Below, one piece after another: positions 9,401 to 19,450 of a stretch of 64,000 bases of DNA. Numbering within the stretch: position 1 is the stretch's first letter; each line of letters begins with the position of its first letter. Source of the DNA: Rosettibacter primus (GTDB taxonomy: Bacteria > Bacteroidota > Ignavibacteria > Ignavibacteriales > Melioribacteraceae); contig NZ_JAYKGK010000003.1 in assembly GCF_036860675.1 (NCBI RefSeq), positions 62,001-126,000 of the forward strand, read 5' to 3'. The position numbers were made by a program, and so were the translations under genes. The notes under the pieces were generated by a model. The model did no database searches and was not told the DNA's origin. It saw only the letters and a program-made list of their open reading frames with translations.

Positions 9401-9626
9401 ACCAACTTGCAAAGATGTAATGATGCACATTTGTGATAATCTTGGTGAAGAACTTAATTCACCAATGTGCATTGAAATTAAAGCTCACCTCGAAAGCTGT
9501 GAAAATTGTCAGCACTTCTTCAAATCGGTAGAAGATACAATTCAATTTTACAAAAAATACAATGTGCAATTATCAGAAGATGCACATAATAGATTACTTG
9601 AGTTTTTAGGGTTAAAAGAACAATAA
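9393..9626 (+). CDS. zinc-finger anti-sigma factor (ZAS/zf-HC2 type)
   Basis: This 77-residue protein contains the motif H-x3-C-x2-C in AHLESCENCQHF (about residues 31-41), preceded by a Cys/His-containing helix (CKDVMMHICD). This is the zinc-binding core of anti-sigma factors that hold group IV sigma factors. It has no transmembrane segment, so it is a soluble anti-sigma, often redox-responsive through the zinc thiolates. It overlaps the sigma gene by 8 bases and is the obvious partner. Confidence 0.82.
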   Translation: MNKPTCKDVMMHICDNLGEELNSPMCIEIKAHLESCENCQHFFKSVEDTIQFYKKYNVQLSEDAHNRLLEFLGLKEQ

Positions 9627-9907
9627 TCTTGTTTTTCTTTTATTATAAAAATTTTGTGAGATTCCTGCTTAGAATAATATAAGTCAAAAATTGACAAATA
9701 AGAAGTTACGATAATAATCCTTCAATAAATGAAGCATTAATAAAATTGAAATAAAATTCTATGCTTCAAAGTATACAAAATAATATTACAATCTAATCAG
9801 CTTTACTCAAAAGCAATTTATATAAGGATACAATATGCTTTCGCTAAATTCTAATCCTTAAAACAGCTTAAATATTATCAATAGCTATTCAATTTCGGTA
9901 ATTTAAT

Positions 9908-10111
9908 TTATTTAGTATTTTCTGATTGATCGGTTTTACATGTCGAGATACCAAATGGAACATACAATAGGCATCGACCAGTTAATGCTGTAAGTATTGG
10001 TATTAATCCAATTAATCCCCATAAACTTTGAGAAAAAATTCCAATGACTATTATTGCGAGACCTATAATTATTCTAATTATTTTGTCTGTTGTTCCAATA
10101 TTTTTCTTCAT
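9908..10111 (-). CDS. DUF2892 (YgaP-like) small inner-membrane protein
   Basis: A 67-residue protein with an N-terminal motif NIGTTDKIIRIIIGL and two hydrophobic spans (about residues 13-27 and 30-45) ending in TGRCLLY-PFGIST-C. This is the pattern of the DUF2892 family, which is also found fused to rhodanese domains in YgaP. The two conserved Cys near the C-terminus suggest a sulfur or redox link, but no function is proven. A good ribosome site (aggagg) precedes the ATG. The 281 bases between it and the anti-sigma gene hold no gene or clear regulatory element. Confidence 0.8.
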   Translation of the reverse strand: MKKNIGTTDKIIRIIIGLAIIVIGIFSQSLWGLIGLIPILTALTGRCLLYVPFGISTCKTDQSENTK

Positions 10112-10166
10112 ATTTCCTCCTGAAGTATTTTGTTTGACTATTTGATGTAATAAACCAGAATAAGAT

Positions 10167-11363
10167 TCACTTTATTAATAAACATTTATTAATATATTTT
10201 TGATTTTCCGTCATAAGCACAATATAATAAATACCTGCCGATAAATTACTTCCATCAAATTCAATTTCATAATTCCCAGGATAATAAAAATCATTAACAA
10301 GGGTTTTTATTTCTTTTCCAAGCACATCAAATACTTTAATGATGATTTTTTTACCTGAATGACTATCATCATCAGGAATTGAGTATTTAACTTTTGTAAT
10401 TGGATTAAATGGATTGGGGAAATTTTGATGTAATTTAACTTGATTTGGCAACTCAAGTTTTACAGAAATTTCATCTGAGTATTCAAATGTGCCGTCATAA
10501 TCAATTTGTTTTAGTTTATACAAAAATTCATATCCCCCTGAGGGTTCATCCACATATGAATAAAATTTAGGTGAATTACTATTTCCGTTTCCCGGAATAA
10601 AATCAACTTTTTGCCATTGATTATTTGCATGGGATGATTTATTTAATCGTAGCAATTCGAATCCATAATTATTTACTTCAGTTGCTGTTAACCAGTTTAA
10701 TTGAACTTTATTTCTAAATGGCATTGCAGTAAATGATATTAGTTCAACCGGAAGAGGTGATGGAATAGCGTTGGAGAAAAAATCATTTCTATTATCATCG
10801 GAATCCCAACCATTTCCATTGATTCCATATGTTTCATTACCATTGTTATCTTTTCTACAAAGACTTTTAGCAGAAGAACTTGGATAAACTGCATAGTTAC
10901 TTCCTTCATATTCATTTGCTGAACTTCCATATCCCACAAAATCAACAACATCTACATCTGATTTATTAGTTATTGCCTCAGAATTACTTACTAAAGCTAT
11001 TTTCCCAGCAGTTCCAGATAGATTGATATTGCCAGTAATATTTGGAGTTGTCGGTAATGAATTACCTATATCTCCTCCGCTGTAAAGTTGAATTAGATAG
11101 TAACTATTAGATTTTATTGTTCCATTTAAGGTTAATAAATTATTACTGTAATTATAATTTGTAGCTGGTGAATATTGCAAAGACCAGCCCGTTATGTTAA
11201 CATCACTTTGTGTTGGATTATACAAAACAACGTAATCATATTTATAAATAGCTCCACTATTGCCCCCATTTCCATAAATTTCTGCTATAACAATATGATT
11301 AGCTACTTGTGCATAAATAATTAAATGTTTCAAAAATATGAACGCAAGAAGGAATTTTTTCAT
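10167..11363 (-). CDS. secreted lamin-tail-domain protein with T9SS sorting signal
   Basis: A signal peptide (MKKFLLAFIFLKHLIIYAQ) is followed by a lamin-tail-like domain (about residues 20-190; VIAEIYGNGGNSG...DYVVLYNP...GWSLQY), a fibronectin-like linker (about 200-300) and a C-terminal T9SS sorting domain with NFPNPFNP near residue 315 that ends in YINKCLLIK. Lamin-tail domains in secreted bacterial proteins are often attached to nucleases or adhesins; no catalytic part is seen here. A frame opening exists 12 bases upstream (11375), but GGGGG lies seven bases before the ATG at 11363, so I use that start. Confidence 0.85.
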   Translation of the reverse strand: MKKFLLAFIFLKHLIIYAQVANHIVIAEIYGNGGNSGAIYKYDYVVLYNPTQSDVNITGWSLQYSPATNYNYSNNLLTLNGTIKSNSYYLIQLYSGGDIGNSLPTTPNITGNINLSGTAGKIALVSNSEAITNKSDVDVVDFVGYGSSANEYEGSNYAVYPSSSAKSLCRKDNNGNETYGINGNGWDSDDNRNDFFSNAIPSPLPVELISFTAMPFRNKVQLNWLTATEVNNYGFELLRLNKSSHANNQWQKVDFIPGNGNSNSPKFYSYVDEPSGGYEFLYKLKQIDYDGTFEYSDEISVKLELPNQVKLHQNFPNPFNPITKVKYSIPDDDSHSGKKIIIKVFDVLGKEIKTLVNDFYYPGNYEIEFDGSNLSAGIYYIVLMTENQKYINKCLLIK

Positions 11364-11508
11364 GTTTACCCCCATTGTATTTCTTTTTAGAAAGGAACAG
11401 AAATAGAAGCTATGTGAATTTAATTATTTCTATTTATAAATACATCAAAAAAATTTTTTATGAACTATTCGGGTAAATTTTTTGTCTTTAATAAAAATTC
11501 TTAACACA

Positions 11509-12141
11509 ATGATATACATCAAACTTTTCTTTATCATTCTGCTAATAATGAATAAGCATAGTGAAATTAAAATTCAATCAGAAGTTAAAATGAGTTACAG
11601 TAAATATGAAATTGCAACTTTGGGAGAAGGATGTTTCTGGTGCAGTGAGGCAATTTTTCAAAGAATAAAAGGGGTAATAAAAGTAGAAAGCGGTTACTCA
11701 GGAGGAAATTTCCCCAATCCTTCTTATGAGGATGTTTGCACTGGTAAAACAGGTCATGCAGAAGTTGTTCAAATTACATTCGACCCATCAATAATTTCTT
11801 ACAAAGAATTATTAGAAATATTTTTCAGCACACATGACCCTACAACATTAAACAGACAGGGTGCAGATGTAGGCACTCAATATCGTTCAGTTATTTTTTA
11901 TCACAATGATGAACAAAGAAAAATTGCAGAAAAATTAAAAGAAGAATTAAATAAAAGTAAAATTTGGGAAAATCCAATTGTAACAGAAATTAGTCCATTC
12001 AAAAATTTTTATAAAGCTGAAGATTATCACCAAAATTATTACAACAACAATTCATATCAGCCATACTGCAGTTTTGTTATCTCACCAAAATTAGAAAAGC
12101 TGAAAAAGTATTTTAAGAACAAATTAAAAAAGCCCAACTAA
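11509..12141 (+). CDS. msrA: peptide methionine sulfoxide reductase A
   Basis: MsrA reduces the S epimer of methionine sulfoxide. The catalytic motif GCFWC is present (LGEGCFWCSEAIF), with the conserved YSGG, GHAEVVQ and EDYHQNYY segments. A hydrophobic stretch (KLFFIILLIM) precedes the domain, so the enzyme is probably exported or membrane-anchored rather than cytoplasmic. The frame is open from a TTG at 11482; the first ATG is 11509 and gives a tidy signal-like N-terminus. A start at the internal ATG 11591 would give a cytoplasmic enzyme. The stop codon lies inside a terminator hairpin. Confidence 0.94.
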   Translation: MIYIKLFFIILLIMNKHSEIKIQSEVKMSYSKYEIATLGEGCFWCSEAIFQRIKGVIKVESGYSGGNFPNPSYEDVCTGKTGHAEVVQITFDPSIISYKELLEIFFSTHDPTTLNRQGADVGTQYRSVIFYHNDEQRKIAEKLKEELNKSKIWENPIVTEISPFKNFYKAEDYHQNYYNNNSYQPYCSFVISPKLEKLKKYFKNKLKKPN

Positions 12142-12160
12142 AAATTTAATTGGGCTTTAA
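12126..12160. terminator. bidirectional rho-independent terminator between msrA and csp gene
   Basis: A perfect 9-base stem (AAAGCCCAA at 12129-12137 with TTGGGCTTT at 12150-12158) and a 12-base AT loop, with A-rich and T-rich flanks on the two sides. It overlaps the msrA stop codon and ends about 30 bases before the stop of the convergent cold-shock gene, so it can serve both. Confidence 0.8.
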
Positions 12161-12189
12161 TTGAAGCTAAGTTAAATTCTGCAAATGAA

Positions 12190-12402
12190 TTATTTTATAA
12201 CTTTTACTTCCTGAGCTTGCGGACCTTTTTGTCCTTGAGCAATAGTGAATTCAACCTGTTGACCTTCTTGAAGACTGCGGTAGCCTTCGCCAACGATTGC
12301 CTGGAAATGAACAAAAACGTCATCTCCATCTTTGCGTGAAATAAATCCGTAACCTTTAGAACTGTTGAACCACTTAACGGTTCCTCTTACTTTTTCTGCC
12401 AT
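12190..12402 (-). CDS. cold-shock domain protein (CspA family)
   Basis: A 70-residue single OB-fold protein with both nucleic-acid-binding motifs: RNP1-like KGYGFISR and RNP2-like DVFVHF. It starts GTVKWFNSSKGYG, as expected. Such proteins melt RNA structure and act as RNA chaperones. A ribosome site TAGGAGC lies about ten bases before the ATG, somewhat distant. The gene follows tRNA-Asn on the same strand, but a strong terminator separates them, so it has its own promoter within 12403-12500. Confidence 0.95.
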   Translation of the reverse strand: MAEKVRGTVKWFNSSKGYGFISRKDGDDVFVHFQAIVGEGYRSLQEGQQVEFTIAQGQKGPQAQEVKVIK

Positions 12403-12500
12403 CTTAAAGATGCTCCTAAAAATGTTAATAAATAAATTAATTGCGAACAGAGCACCTGAATTGTTTTACCAAAAAACAATTTTCTACTGCTCAAGTTCAT

Positions 12501-12537
12501 AAAAAAAGGGACTTGGAGATTAACCACAAGTCCCTTC
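12501..12537 (-). terminator. rho-independent terminator of tRNA-Asn
   Basis: On the minus strand just after the tRNA, AAGGGACTTG (12527-12536 complement) pairs with CAAGTCCCTT (12506-12515 complement) as a perfect 10-base stem. It is followed by seven T (A-run 12501-12507 on the plus strand). The position immediately 3' of the tRNA makes its role clear. Confidence 0.85.
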
Positions 12538-12538
12538 G

Positions 12539-12610
12539 CTCCGCGTGCAGGACTCGAACCTGCAACCCTGCGGTTAACAGCCGCATGCTCTACCATTGAG
12601 CTAACGCGGA
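12539..12610 (-). tRNA. tRNA-Asn (anticodon GUU)
   Basis: The minus strand folds into a complete cloverleaf: acceptor arm TCCGCGT/ACGCGGA, D arm with GCTCAATGGTAGAGC, anticodon stem TGCGG/CCGCA enclosing CTGTTAA (anticodon GTT), and T arm with GGTTCGAGTCC. The discriminator base is G. The 3' CCA is not encoded, so it must be added by CCA nucleotidyltransferase. Confidence 0.97.
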
Positions 12611-12643
12611 ATACAATAAATAAATTCACAAATTTTGTGTCAA

Positions 12644-12672
12644 AAAATATAGTTTATCACTCGCTTTGTCAA
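12644..12672 (-). promoter_or_regulatory. sigma-70-type promoter of tRNA-Asn
   Basis: On the minus strand TTGACA (complement of 12667-12672) is followed after exactly 17 bases by TATTTT (complement of 12644-12649). This places the start of transcription roughly 25 bases before the mature tRNA 5' end. A second TTGACA/TTTATT pair with 17-base spacing lies 29 bases closer but would initiate at the tRNA itself. Confidence 0.5.
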
Positions 12673-12910
12673 GTAATTATTACAAATTTTCTTTTAATCA
12701 ATTCTCGCCATTTTTTGTGATTTCAACAACATTAAAAAATTTTTCATTTGCAATATTATTTCTTCTTATTAATTTTATAATAGACAACTAAATATTCTGA
12801 AAACAAAATACTTTATCATAGAAAAATATTTAATGAATAAATTTTCCTGTCTCTGAAGATTCAAAGATTTTTCCTTTCCGGTTTGAGAGGCAACAATTGA
12901 ATTATAATAA

Positions 12911-15900
12911 ATGAAAACAAATCTTAGGTATTTTGTTTTCTTTTATTTCTTGGTTGTTACTCTAAGTTTCTCTCAAACCAATGTACAGGGCACAATTAAT
13001 ACAAACACTAACTGGACAATCAGCAACAGCCCTTACAATGTTACAGGTTCAATAACTATTCGTGATGGTGCAACACTTACAATTGAAAATGGCGTTGAAG
13101 TTAGATTTACTACATCATCTTATATAACTGTTGGTTACAGTCAATCTTCAAAAGGGGCATTGATTGCTAATGGTGTTATTTTTAAAGGAACGCAGTCAAG
13201 TGATGCAAAAATTTACTTCAAAGATGCTTCAGCAAGCGGAACATTTGATAATTGTACTTTCGATAATACCTATCTCCAAATCGAGAATTGTGATGTTTTA
13301 ATCAATAACACAAATTTTGGCAATTGTGTTTTTCCAATCGAATTAAAAAATGGAGGAAAAGTAACTCCTTCTAATCTACATTTATTATCAAACAATAATA
13401 ATTATGGAATTTTATTTCATGGAGAAATTAATGCAGATTATAATCTAAAAAATTATAACATTCCTTATTTCATTGATTACTTAACAATTAAAAATAATTC
13501 AACTTTACAAATCGAATCAGGTAATGAAATTTATTTCACATCATCAACTCCAATTACAGTGGGTTCATCTTCTTCTTCAAAAGGGACTCTCAATGCAAGT
13601 AATGTTTATTTTAAAGGCACTATTTCGAGTGATTCTAAAATTTATTTTAAGAATCAATGTGGCACAGGTAATTTATCAAATTGCGCTTTCGATAATTCAT
13701 ATTTGCTGATTGAAAATACAAATGCATCAGTATTCAGCTGTATATTTAAAGCTGTTAATTATCCGATAATTCTTGAAGATGGAGCCATAATAACTGTAAA
13801 AGATTTAATATATGATACAAATGTTTCTTATCCAGGAATTTGTTATCAAGGCACTATTAATAAAAATGTAATCATTAAAAGCGAAAATTCACCTTATTAC
13901 ATTAATTCACTATTAATTAGAGATAATGCTACACTTACAATCGAACCAAACACAAAAATTTATTTCCCAACCAGTTCTGGAATTACAATTGGCTACAGTA
14001 CTAGTTCTAAAGGCAATCTTATTGCTGATAATGTAGATTTTGTTGGACTATCAAGCAGTGATGCACAAATTCAAATAAGTTATAATTCTGCTGCACAGTT
14101 TAGTAATTGTCTTTTTAATAATGTTTATCAAAACATTGATAACTCATCACCGGAAATAAAAAATTGCAGATTTACAAAATCAAACTATGCAATTGTTACA
14201 AGAAATAATGCCAATCCAATCATTCTAAATAATGATTTTTATAATAACACTTATGCAATAAAAAATTACAGTTCAACAACATTGATTGCAAAAAATAATT
14301 TCTGGGGAGATCCTACTGGACCAACTCATTCAAACAATCCAAATGGAATTGGGCAAAAAATTGATGGATTAGTTGATTATCAACCTTTTTCAACAACACC
14401 ATATAATGGAAGCATTTCATTTTCACTGTCAGAAAGCGAAATTGACTTTGGTGAAGCAGTGCTTGGTTCTTACATTGAAAAAATTGTGAAGATTATTACG
14501 AGCACGGGTTCAATTGATTTATTTATAAACAAAATTGAAACAGATAATAACTTATTTACTTTCAGCACCTCACCACCTAAAAACAAATGGGTTACAAAAG
14601 CTGAGACTATTTCAGTCAAATTAAAATTCAATCCGCAATCTGCAACTAATGTACAAGGCAACTTACTGATTTATAATAACATACAAGACAATTCACCTAT
14701 ATCTATTCCTTTGAAAGGAAAAGTATTATCAAAAATTACTACTACACCCGAAACTTTATCCTTTGGTCTTGTTGATTTGAAAGACAGCAAAACAATTCCT
14801 TTAATTATTACAAACAGGTCATTGCAAAGTGTTACAATTGACTCAATAAAAATTACAAATAATCATTTCACTTATATTTTAGGGGCAAATCAATTAATTC
14901 TTTCATATGATGAAACAATAAATTTAACTCCTGATTTCTCAATAAGAACTTCAAAAGAATTAGCATCTCTATTTTATCTTTCACCTAATAAATCTAAGGA
15001 ACTGCTCGTTACTTACAAACCTTCAACACGAGGAATTGATAAAGGTAAATTGAAAATTTATTACAATTCTAATCAAATCTATGAAGTTGAATTAAGCGGT
15101 GAAGGTTATGCTGCACCACTTTCAGCAAAGATTATAAATCTGGATATTCAAAACTTTCCGAATTTACAATTGAATGTATCTGTAGATACTTTCTATAATG
15201 CCATTAGTACATTATCACTGCCAAACTTTCAAGTTTATGAAGATGGAATACTTCAAACAGAAAATTTTAATATTATTCAGCCCGGACAATCAGGTAATGC
15301 AAGATTAGCTGATATTATTTTCATTATGGATAACAGCGGAAGTATGGGCGATGAGCAATCAGCGGTTTCAAATAATGTTATAAACTTTGTAAATAATCTT
15401 GCTGCTTCTAGCGTTGATTATGCACTTGGATTGTGCAGATATGGTGCTTCAGCAAATTCTGGTAATCCTATAATTGAAAATAATGGAATACTTGTAAGTG
15501 ACCCTGAATACTTTAAAAATAATTTGTGGACATTAAATAAAACCGAGGGTGGAAAAGAACCCGGATATTTTGCAATCAAACAATCAGCTTCGTCATTTTC
15601 ATTTAGACCAGGTTCACAAAAAATTTTGATAATTATTACAGATGAAGACCCCAATCAAGGTGGTGCTACTATTGATGAAGCTGTTAACTCCTGTCTTGAA
15701 AATAATATTACTCTTTTTGTTTTAACTAACTTAAATCTTTATTCAAAATTTATTCCTATTACTAATGTTACAAATGGTAGTATATTTGATATCCATTCAG
15801 ACTTCAGCCAGATATTAAATTATATTTCAAACAATATCTCGAGCAACTATCTTGTTCAATACAAATCTTCTGACCCTATTGCAAAAAATGAAAAAAGAGA

Positions 15901-18900
15901 AATTGTAGTCACTGTTAATTTTAACACTCACATAAGTTCAGATACAATTTATTACAATCCTGCATCTATGCCAAAAATACAACTTACAGATTCATCATTA
16001 GCTCTTCATAGAAAAGCATGGACAGAAGGAACATCATTCAAAATTAGTGCAGTGATTACAGATGAAATAGAACCATTTGTTGTTTCTGTCAAACTTTTTT
16101 ATAAAAAAACTAATCAGAACTATTACAGCAGTGTTCAAATGATTAAATATGGTGAAGATAAATACTATGCAATTATCCCTTCGCCGGTGGTTAAATCTCC
16201 CGGAATTGATTATTACATTACAGCAACTGATGGCAATGTTACAGTTTCTGAGCCAAAGACTAATCCCGCACAAAATCCATATCAATTAGCAATACTTCCA
16301 AATGTTGCACCCAAAATTCAACACAATATTGTTGAAGCATCATCAAAGAATACGGCAATAAATATTACTGCAATAATTACAGACAGTACAAATAATGTTT
16401 CTGAAGCTAAACTTTATTACAGAAAATTAGGACAAATTACATATCAAACTTTACAAATGAATTTTAGTCCACCCAATTCTTATTCAGCAACAATTCCTCA
16501 GCAATTTGTTGGTAATAATGATATTGAATATTACATTAAAGCAACAGACGATTTTGGATTAAGTTCTTATCATGGAACAATTGATTTGCCTCATAAAATT
16601 TCAATTGTTGCATTAAATATTAATGCTCAAATTGATACTCTTCTGCCTGGTCCTTCTATAAAAAATATTCAAGTTCCTAAAAATGGAGCAGGCTATTGTT
16701 ATTTCAAATTAACTTCAAATGGCAATCAAGTATTTTCTAATTCAAAAGTAAAAGCACTTTTAATTTCTTCTAACAGAAATATTAATGTTGAAGGAATGTT
16801 TTTGAAGAGAGGAGTTTTTCGACTGGATTTGCCAGGATATTTGTTTGTAGATTCTGTTATGACTTTTACTTTAGGCAATGGAATTACTGTAAGCGACACA
16901 TTCTATTCATTCAACTCATCACAATATGAACTTAGAATAAAAAGAATTCCGTCACCTTTTCAAAGAACATGGACAGTTTTTGCAAGTGGAAGTGCAGGTG
17001 TTAGTGGATCTGCAGGTTCAATTGGTGCCGGTGTCTCTGCTTCTGCTGCTAAGTTATCAGTTAAAGGGGAAGCTGGAGGTGGATTGGAAATTCAATTAAA
17101 TCAAGATAAAAATATTTCCCTCGATAGAAGATTGGAAGCAAGTCTTACTGCCGAAGTAAAAGTTCCCGAAGCAAATATAGCAGTAGGCTCTGCTACAGTA
17201 TCTACTACTTCATCTACTGTAAAAACTTTCTTTGGACAAAAATTTGGATTTACTCAATTGAACTTAAGCACCGAAGAAATTAAAATGGCTCAAGCTGGTT
17301 TCTTATTGGAAACAATGTCTTTTGCAGGAATTGGACTTTCTCCAGGTGTTGGTGCGATTCTTTCAGCATTAATTGAAACATTAAATGCTACAGCAGGAGT
17401 CTTCCCGATATTTAATGATGCCTTAATAAAAACTTACTTCGGTTTAGGAATAGAGGGTTCAATTGGGGTAGGTTTGCAATCAAAAATACAGGGCATCGAG
17501 TTAAATGCTTTAAATCCATCTGTGGGAATTGCAGTAGGACTCAAATTAAATAATTTCAATCGGTCTCATCCATCAATTACCGATAATTCTGCTGGTTCTG
17601 TTGAACTTAGTCAGGCATTTAATTTTAATTTTTCTGCTCTTGATTTCGGTTTGAAATCTCAAGACAATTTTGATTTAAGTGGAGGAAACTTCAGCTTTTT
17701 TGATGCAGGAATAGGAGCCGAAGTAACAGTTGAAACAAAAATTAATCCATCTCTGAATTTTAATGGATTGAGTCTTGCGCTCAAAGGAGGAGGAGGCTTA
17801 AATCTTTTTAATGCTTCAAGAAATAAATATTACAGCACTACATTCGATGTCCCAAAAGAGCTTTATCCAAGTTTATTACAAACAGGCAGTAAGATTTTAG
17901 GATTGTTTACTAAAAATACGAGTGTCCCTTTTGGTTCTGATATTCTTTCTGAGGTTACAAAAGCTATTAGGAATTCTTATAATCCGACCATTCCAATTGA
18001 TATTACAACCTCAGAAATCAGAGGGAATGGATATGCTCTTAATCTTGGCATTGACCTTGATGCAGCTCTTGGTGTTGGTGTAGGATTATCATTTGGAATT
18101 AATGGAAAATATTATGATGAAATCACTTTCCCGAGAAAATTTTCTAAAGCTTATTCAAACGGAGAAAATTATTTAATCTATACAAATGAATATTCAGACG
18201 AAATGGAAAGCGACAGCTTTTCTTCAATTCTTTATGATTTGTTCTCAGGTGTCATTCCCTTAGTTAAACAATCATTTCTAAACATAATCAATACAGTTGA
18301 AAAAATTATTGTAGCCGGTCAGGAGTTTATTATTGATGTTGCTTCTGATGTTGGAGATGTAATTGGGACTGTCGTAGGCACTGCAGTCGATACAGGGGAA
18401 ATGATAATTACAACTATCGGTTCATATCTTCCTTCTTTTTATCAAGCAGAACCTTTTCAATCACCTAAAGTAATTAGGATGAATAGATCTGCCACAGTTT
18501 ATCATTTTTCAACAAAGAATAAATATGAATTATATGAAAGCAATCTCGTTTTAATTAGTAATATAATGAGTATTGCATTTAAGAAAAGCGGAGAAACAGT
18601 ATTGCAGGATACAATGAAATCACCTTATACTATTAAGATGATTATTCATCCTGAACAATTACAGAAATTTAATTTGAGTATGGAAGATTCATCAAATATT
18701 AAAATATATTATTATGATAAAAAACTTCTCAACTGGGTTTATCTTGGAGGTGAACTTAAAAGTGATACTGTAATTGTAAGCACAAATAAACTGGGAGAAT
18801 TTGCATTAGGAATTGAATTAACAAGTATATCAGATAAAGAAGCACCTCAAGTAATTGATTATGGACCAAAACAAAATTCTATAGTTGATGTATATCCTGA

Positions 18901-19441
18901 AATTTATGCAGTTGTTAAAGAAAATAAATTTGGCTCTGGTTTAGATATAGCAAATTCGAAAATATTGATTAACGGTAAAGAAAAAGAATTAATGTATGAT
19001 CCATCAACTTCAAAAATATTTTATAAAGCAACAAAGGATGACATTCAAAATAATGCTACAAATTATGTAGAAATTATTGTTTATGATTTTGCAGGTAACT
19101 ATACAAAAATAAATTTTGATTTCAGGGCAATAATTACATCTTTAACTGAAGAAACACACTCATACGAGTATAAACTTTATCAAAATTATCCCAATCCATT
19201 TAATCCAGCAACTCAAATAAAATTTTCTCTTGCAGAAAAATGTAATGTTGAACTAAACATTTATGATGTAAGGGGAAGATTAATTAGAAATTTATTTAAA
19301 GGTGAATTAGAAGCTGGATATCATAATGTTGAATGGAATGGAACGAACAATCTTGGATACAATGTAGCAAGCGGAATTTATTTCTATCAGTTAAAAACTG
19401 AAAAATATAATGTTGTGAAAAAGATGTTACTTATTAGATAA
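12911..19441 (+). CDS. giant T9SS-secreted protein: beta-helix repeats, ASH, VWA, sorting domain
   Basis: A 2176-residue exported protein. A signal peptide (residues 1-21) is followed by three tandem repeats of about 143 residues (starting near 47, 190 and 333), each with a TLTIE-type turn, an SSKG-x-L turn and an SSDAKI strand, probably parallel beta-helix. Two ASH-like Ig domains follow (about 500-735; IDFGEAVLGS and LSFGLVDLKD). A von Willebrand A domain (about 798-990) has the MIDAS motif DNSGS. Two related Ig-like units lie at about 1045 and 1160. A Gly/Ala/Ser-rich stretch (about 1360-1400) leads into a 500-residue hydrophobic-patterned region I do not recognise. The end is a T9SS domain (NYPNPFNPATQ, about 2093-2176). 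Probably a cell-surface adhesin or scaffold; function unknown. The next gene is 9 bases away. Confidence 0.85.
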   Translation: MKTNLRYFVFFYFLVVTLSFSQTNVQGTINTNTNWTISNSPYNVTGSITIRDGATLTIENGVEVRFTTSSYITVGYSQSSKGALIANGVIFKGTQSSDAKIYFKDASASGTFDNCTFDNTYLQIENCDVLINNTNFGNCVFPIELKNGGKVTPSNLHLLSNNNNYGILFHGEINADYNLKNYNIPYFIDYLTIKNNSTLQIESGNEIYFTSSTPITVGSSSSSKGTLNASNVYFKGTISSDSKIYFKNQCGTGNLSNCAFDNSYLLIENTNASVFSCIFKAVNYPIILEDGAIITVKDLIYDTNVSYPGICYQGTINKNVIIKSENSPYYINSLLIRDNATLTIEPNTKIYFPTSSGITIGYSTSSKGNLIADNVDFVGLSSSDAQIQISYNSAAQFSNCLFNNVYQNIDNSSPEIKNCRFTKSNYAIVTRNNANPIILNNDFYNNTYAIKNYSSTTLIAKNNFWGDPTGPTHSNNPNGIGQKIDGLVDYQPFSTTPYNGSISFSLSESEIDFGEAVLGSYIEKIVKIITSTGSIDLFINKIETDNNLFTFSTSPPKNKWVTKAETISVKLKFNPQSATNVQGNLLIYNNIQDNSPISIPLKGKVLSKITTTPETLSFGLVDLKDSKTIPLIITNRSLQSVTIDSIKITNNHFTYILGANQLILSYDETINLTPDFSIRTSKELASLFYLSPNKSKELLVTYKPSTRGIDKGKLKIYYNSNQIYEVELSGEGYAAPLSAKIINLDIQNFPNLQLNVSVDTFYNAISTLSLPNFQVYEDGILQTENFNIIQPGQSGNARLADIIFIMDNSGSMGDEQSAVSNNVINFVNNLAASSVDYALGLCRYGASANSGNPIIENNGILVSDPEYFKNNLWTLNKTEGGKEPGYFAIKQSASSFSFRPGSQKILIIITDEDPNQGGATIDEAVNSCLENNITLFVLTNLNLYSKFIPITNVTNGSIFDIHSDFSQILNYISNNISSNYLVQYKSSDPIAKNEKREIVVTVNFNTHISSDTIYYNPASMPKIQLTDSSLALHRKAWTEGTSFKISAVITDEIEPFVVSVKLFYKKTNQNYYSSVQMIKYGEDKYYAIIPSPVVKSPGIDYYITATDGNVTVSEPKTNPAQNPYQLAILPNVAPKIQHNIVEASSKNTAINITAIITDSTNNVSEAKLYYRKLGQITYQTLQMNFSPPNSYSATIPQQFVGNNDIEYYIKATDDFGLSSYHGTIDLPHKISIVALNINAQIDTLLPGPSIKNIQVPKNGAGYCYFKLTSNGNQVFSNSKVKALLISSNRNINVEGMFLKRGVFRLDLPGYLFVDSVMTFTLGNGITVSDTFYSFNSSQYELRIKRIPSPFQRTWTVFASGSAGVSGSAGSIGAGVSASAAKLSVKGEAGGGLEIQLNQDKNISLDRRLEASLTAEVKVPEANIAVGSATVSTTSSTVKTFFGQKFGFTQLNLSTEEIKMAQAGFLLETMSFAGIGLSPGVGAILSALIETLNATAGVFPIFNDALIKTYFGLGIEGSIGVGLQSKIQGIELNALNPSVGIAVGLKLNNFNRSHPSITDNSAGSVELSQAFNFNFSALDFGLKSQDNFDLSGGNFSFFDAGIGAEVTVETKINPSLNFNGLSLALKGGGGLNLFNASRNKYYSTTFDVPKELYPSLLQTGSKILGLFTKNTSVPFGSDILSEVTKAIRNSYNPTIPIDITTSEIRGNGYALNLGIDLDAALGVGVGLSFGINGKYYDEITFPRKFSKAYSNGENYLIYTNEYSDEMESDSFSSILYDLFSGVIPLVKQSFLNIINTVEKIIVAGQEFIIDVASDVGDVIGTVVGTAVDTGEMIITTIGSYLPSFYQAEPFQSPKVIRMNRSATVYHFSTKNKYELYESNLVLISNIMSIAFKKSGETVLQDTMKSPYTIKMIIHPEQLQKFNLSMEDSSNIKIYYYDKKLLNWVYLGGELKSDTVIVSTNKLGEFALGIELTSISDKEAPQVIDYGPKQNSIVDVYPEIYAVVKENKFGSGLDIANSKILINGKEKELMYDPSTSKIFYKATKDDIQNNATNYVEIIVYDFAGNYTKINFDFRAIITSLTEETHSYEYKLYQNYPNPFNPATQIKFSLAEKCNVELNIYDVRGRLIRNLFKGELEAGYHNVEWNGTNNLGYNVASGIYFYQLKTEKYNVVKKMLLIR

Positions 19442-19450
19442 AGGTGCAAA

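Noticed and set aside
12387..12629. Protein-coding frame across the tRNA-Asn
   Set aside because: It runs through the tRNA, its terminator and the cold-shock gene leader; no protein features.
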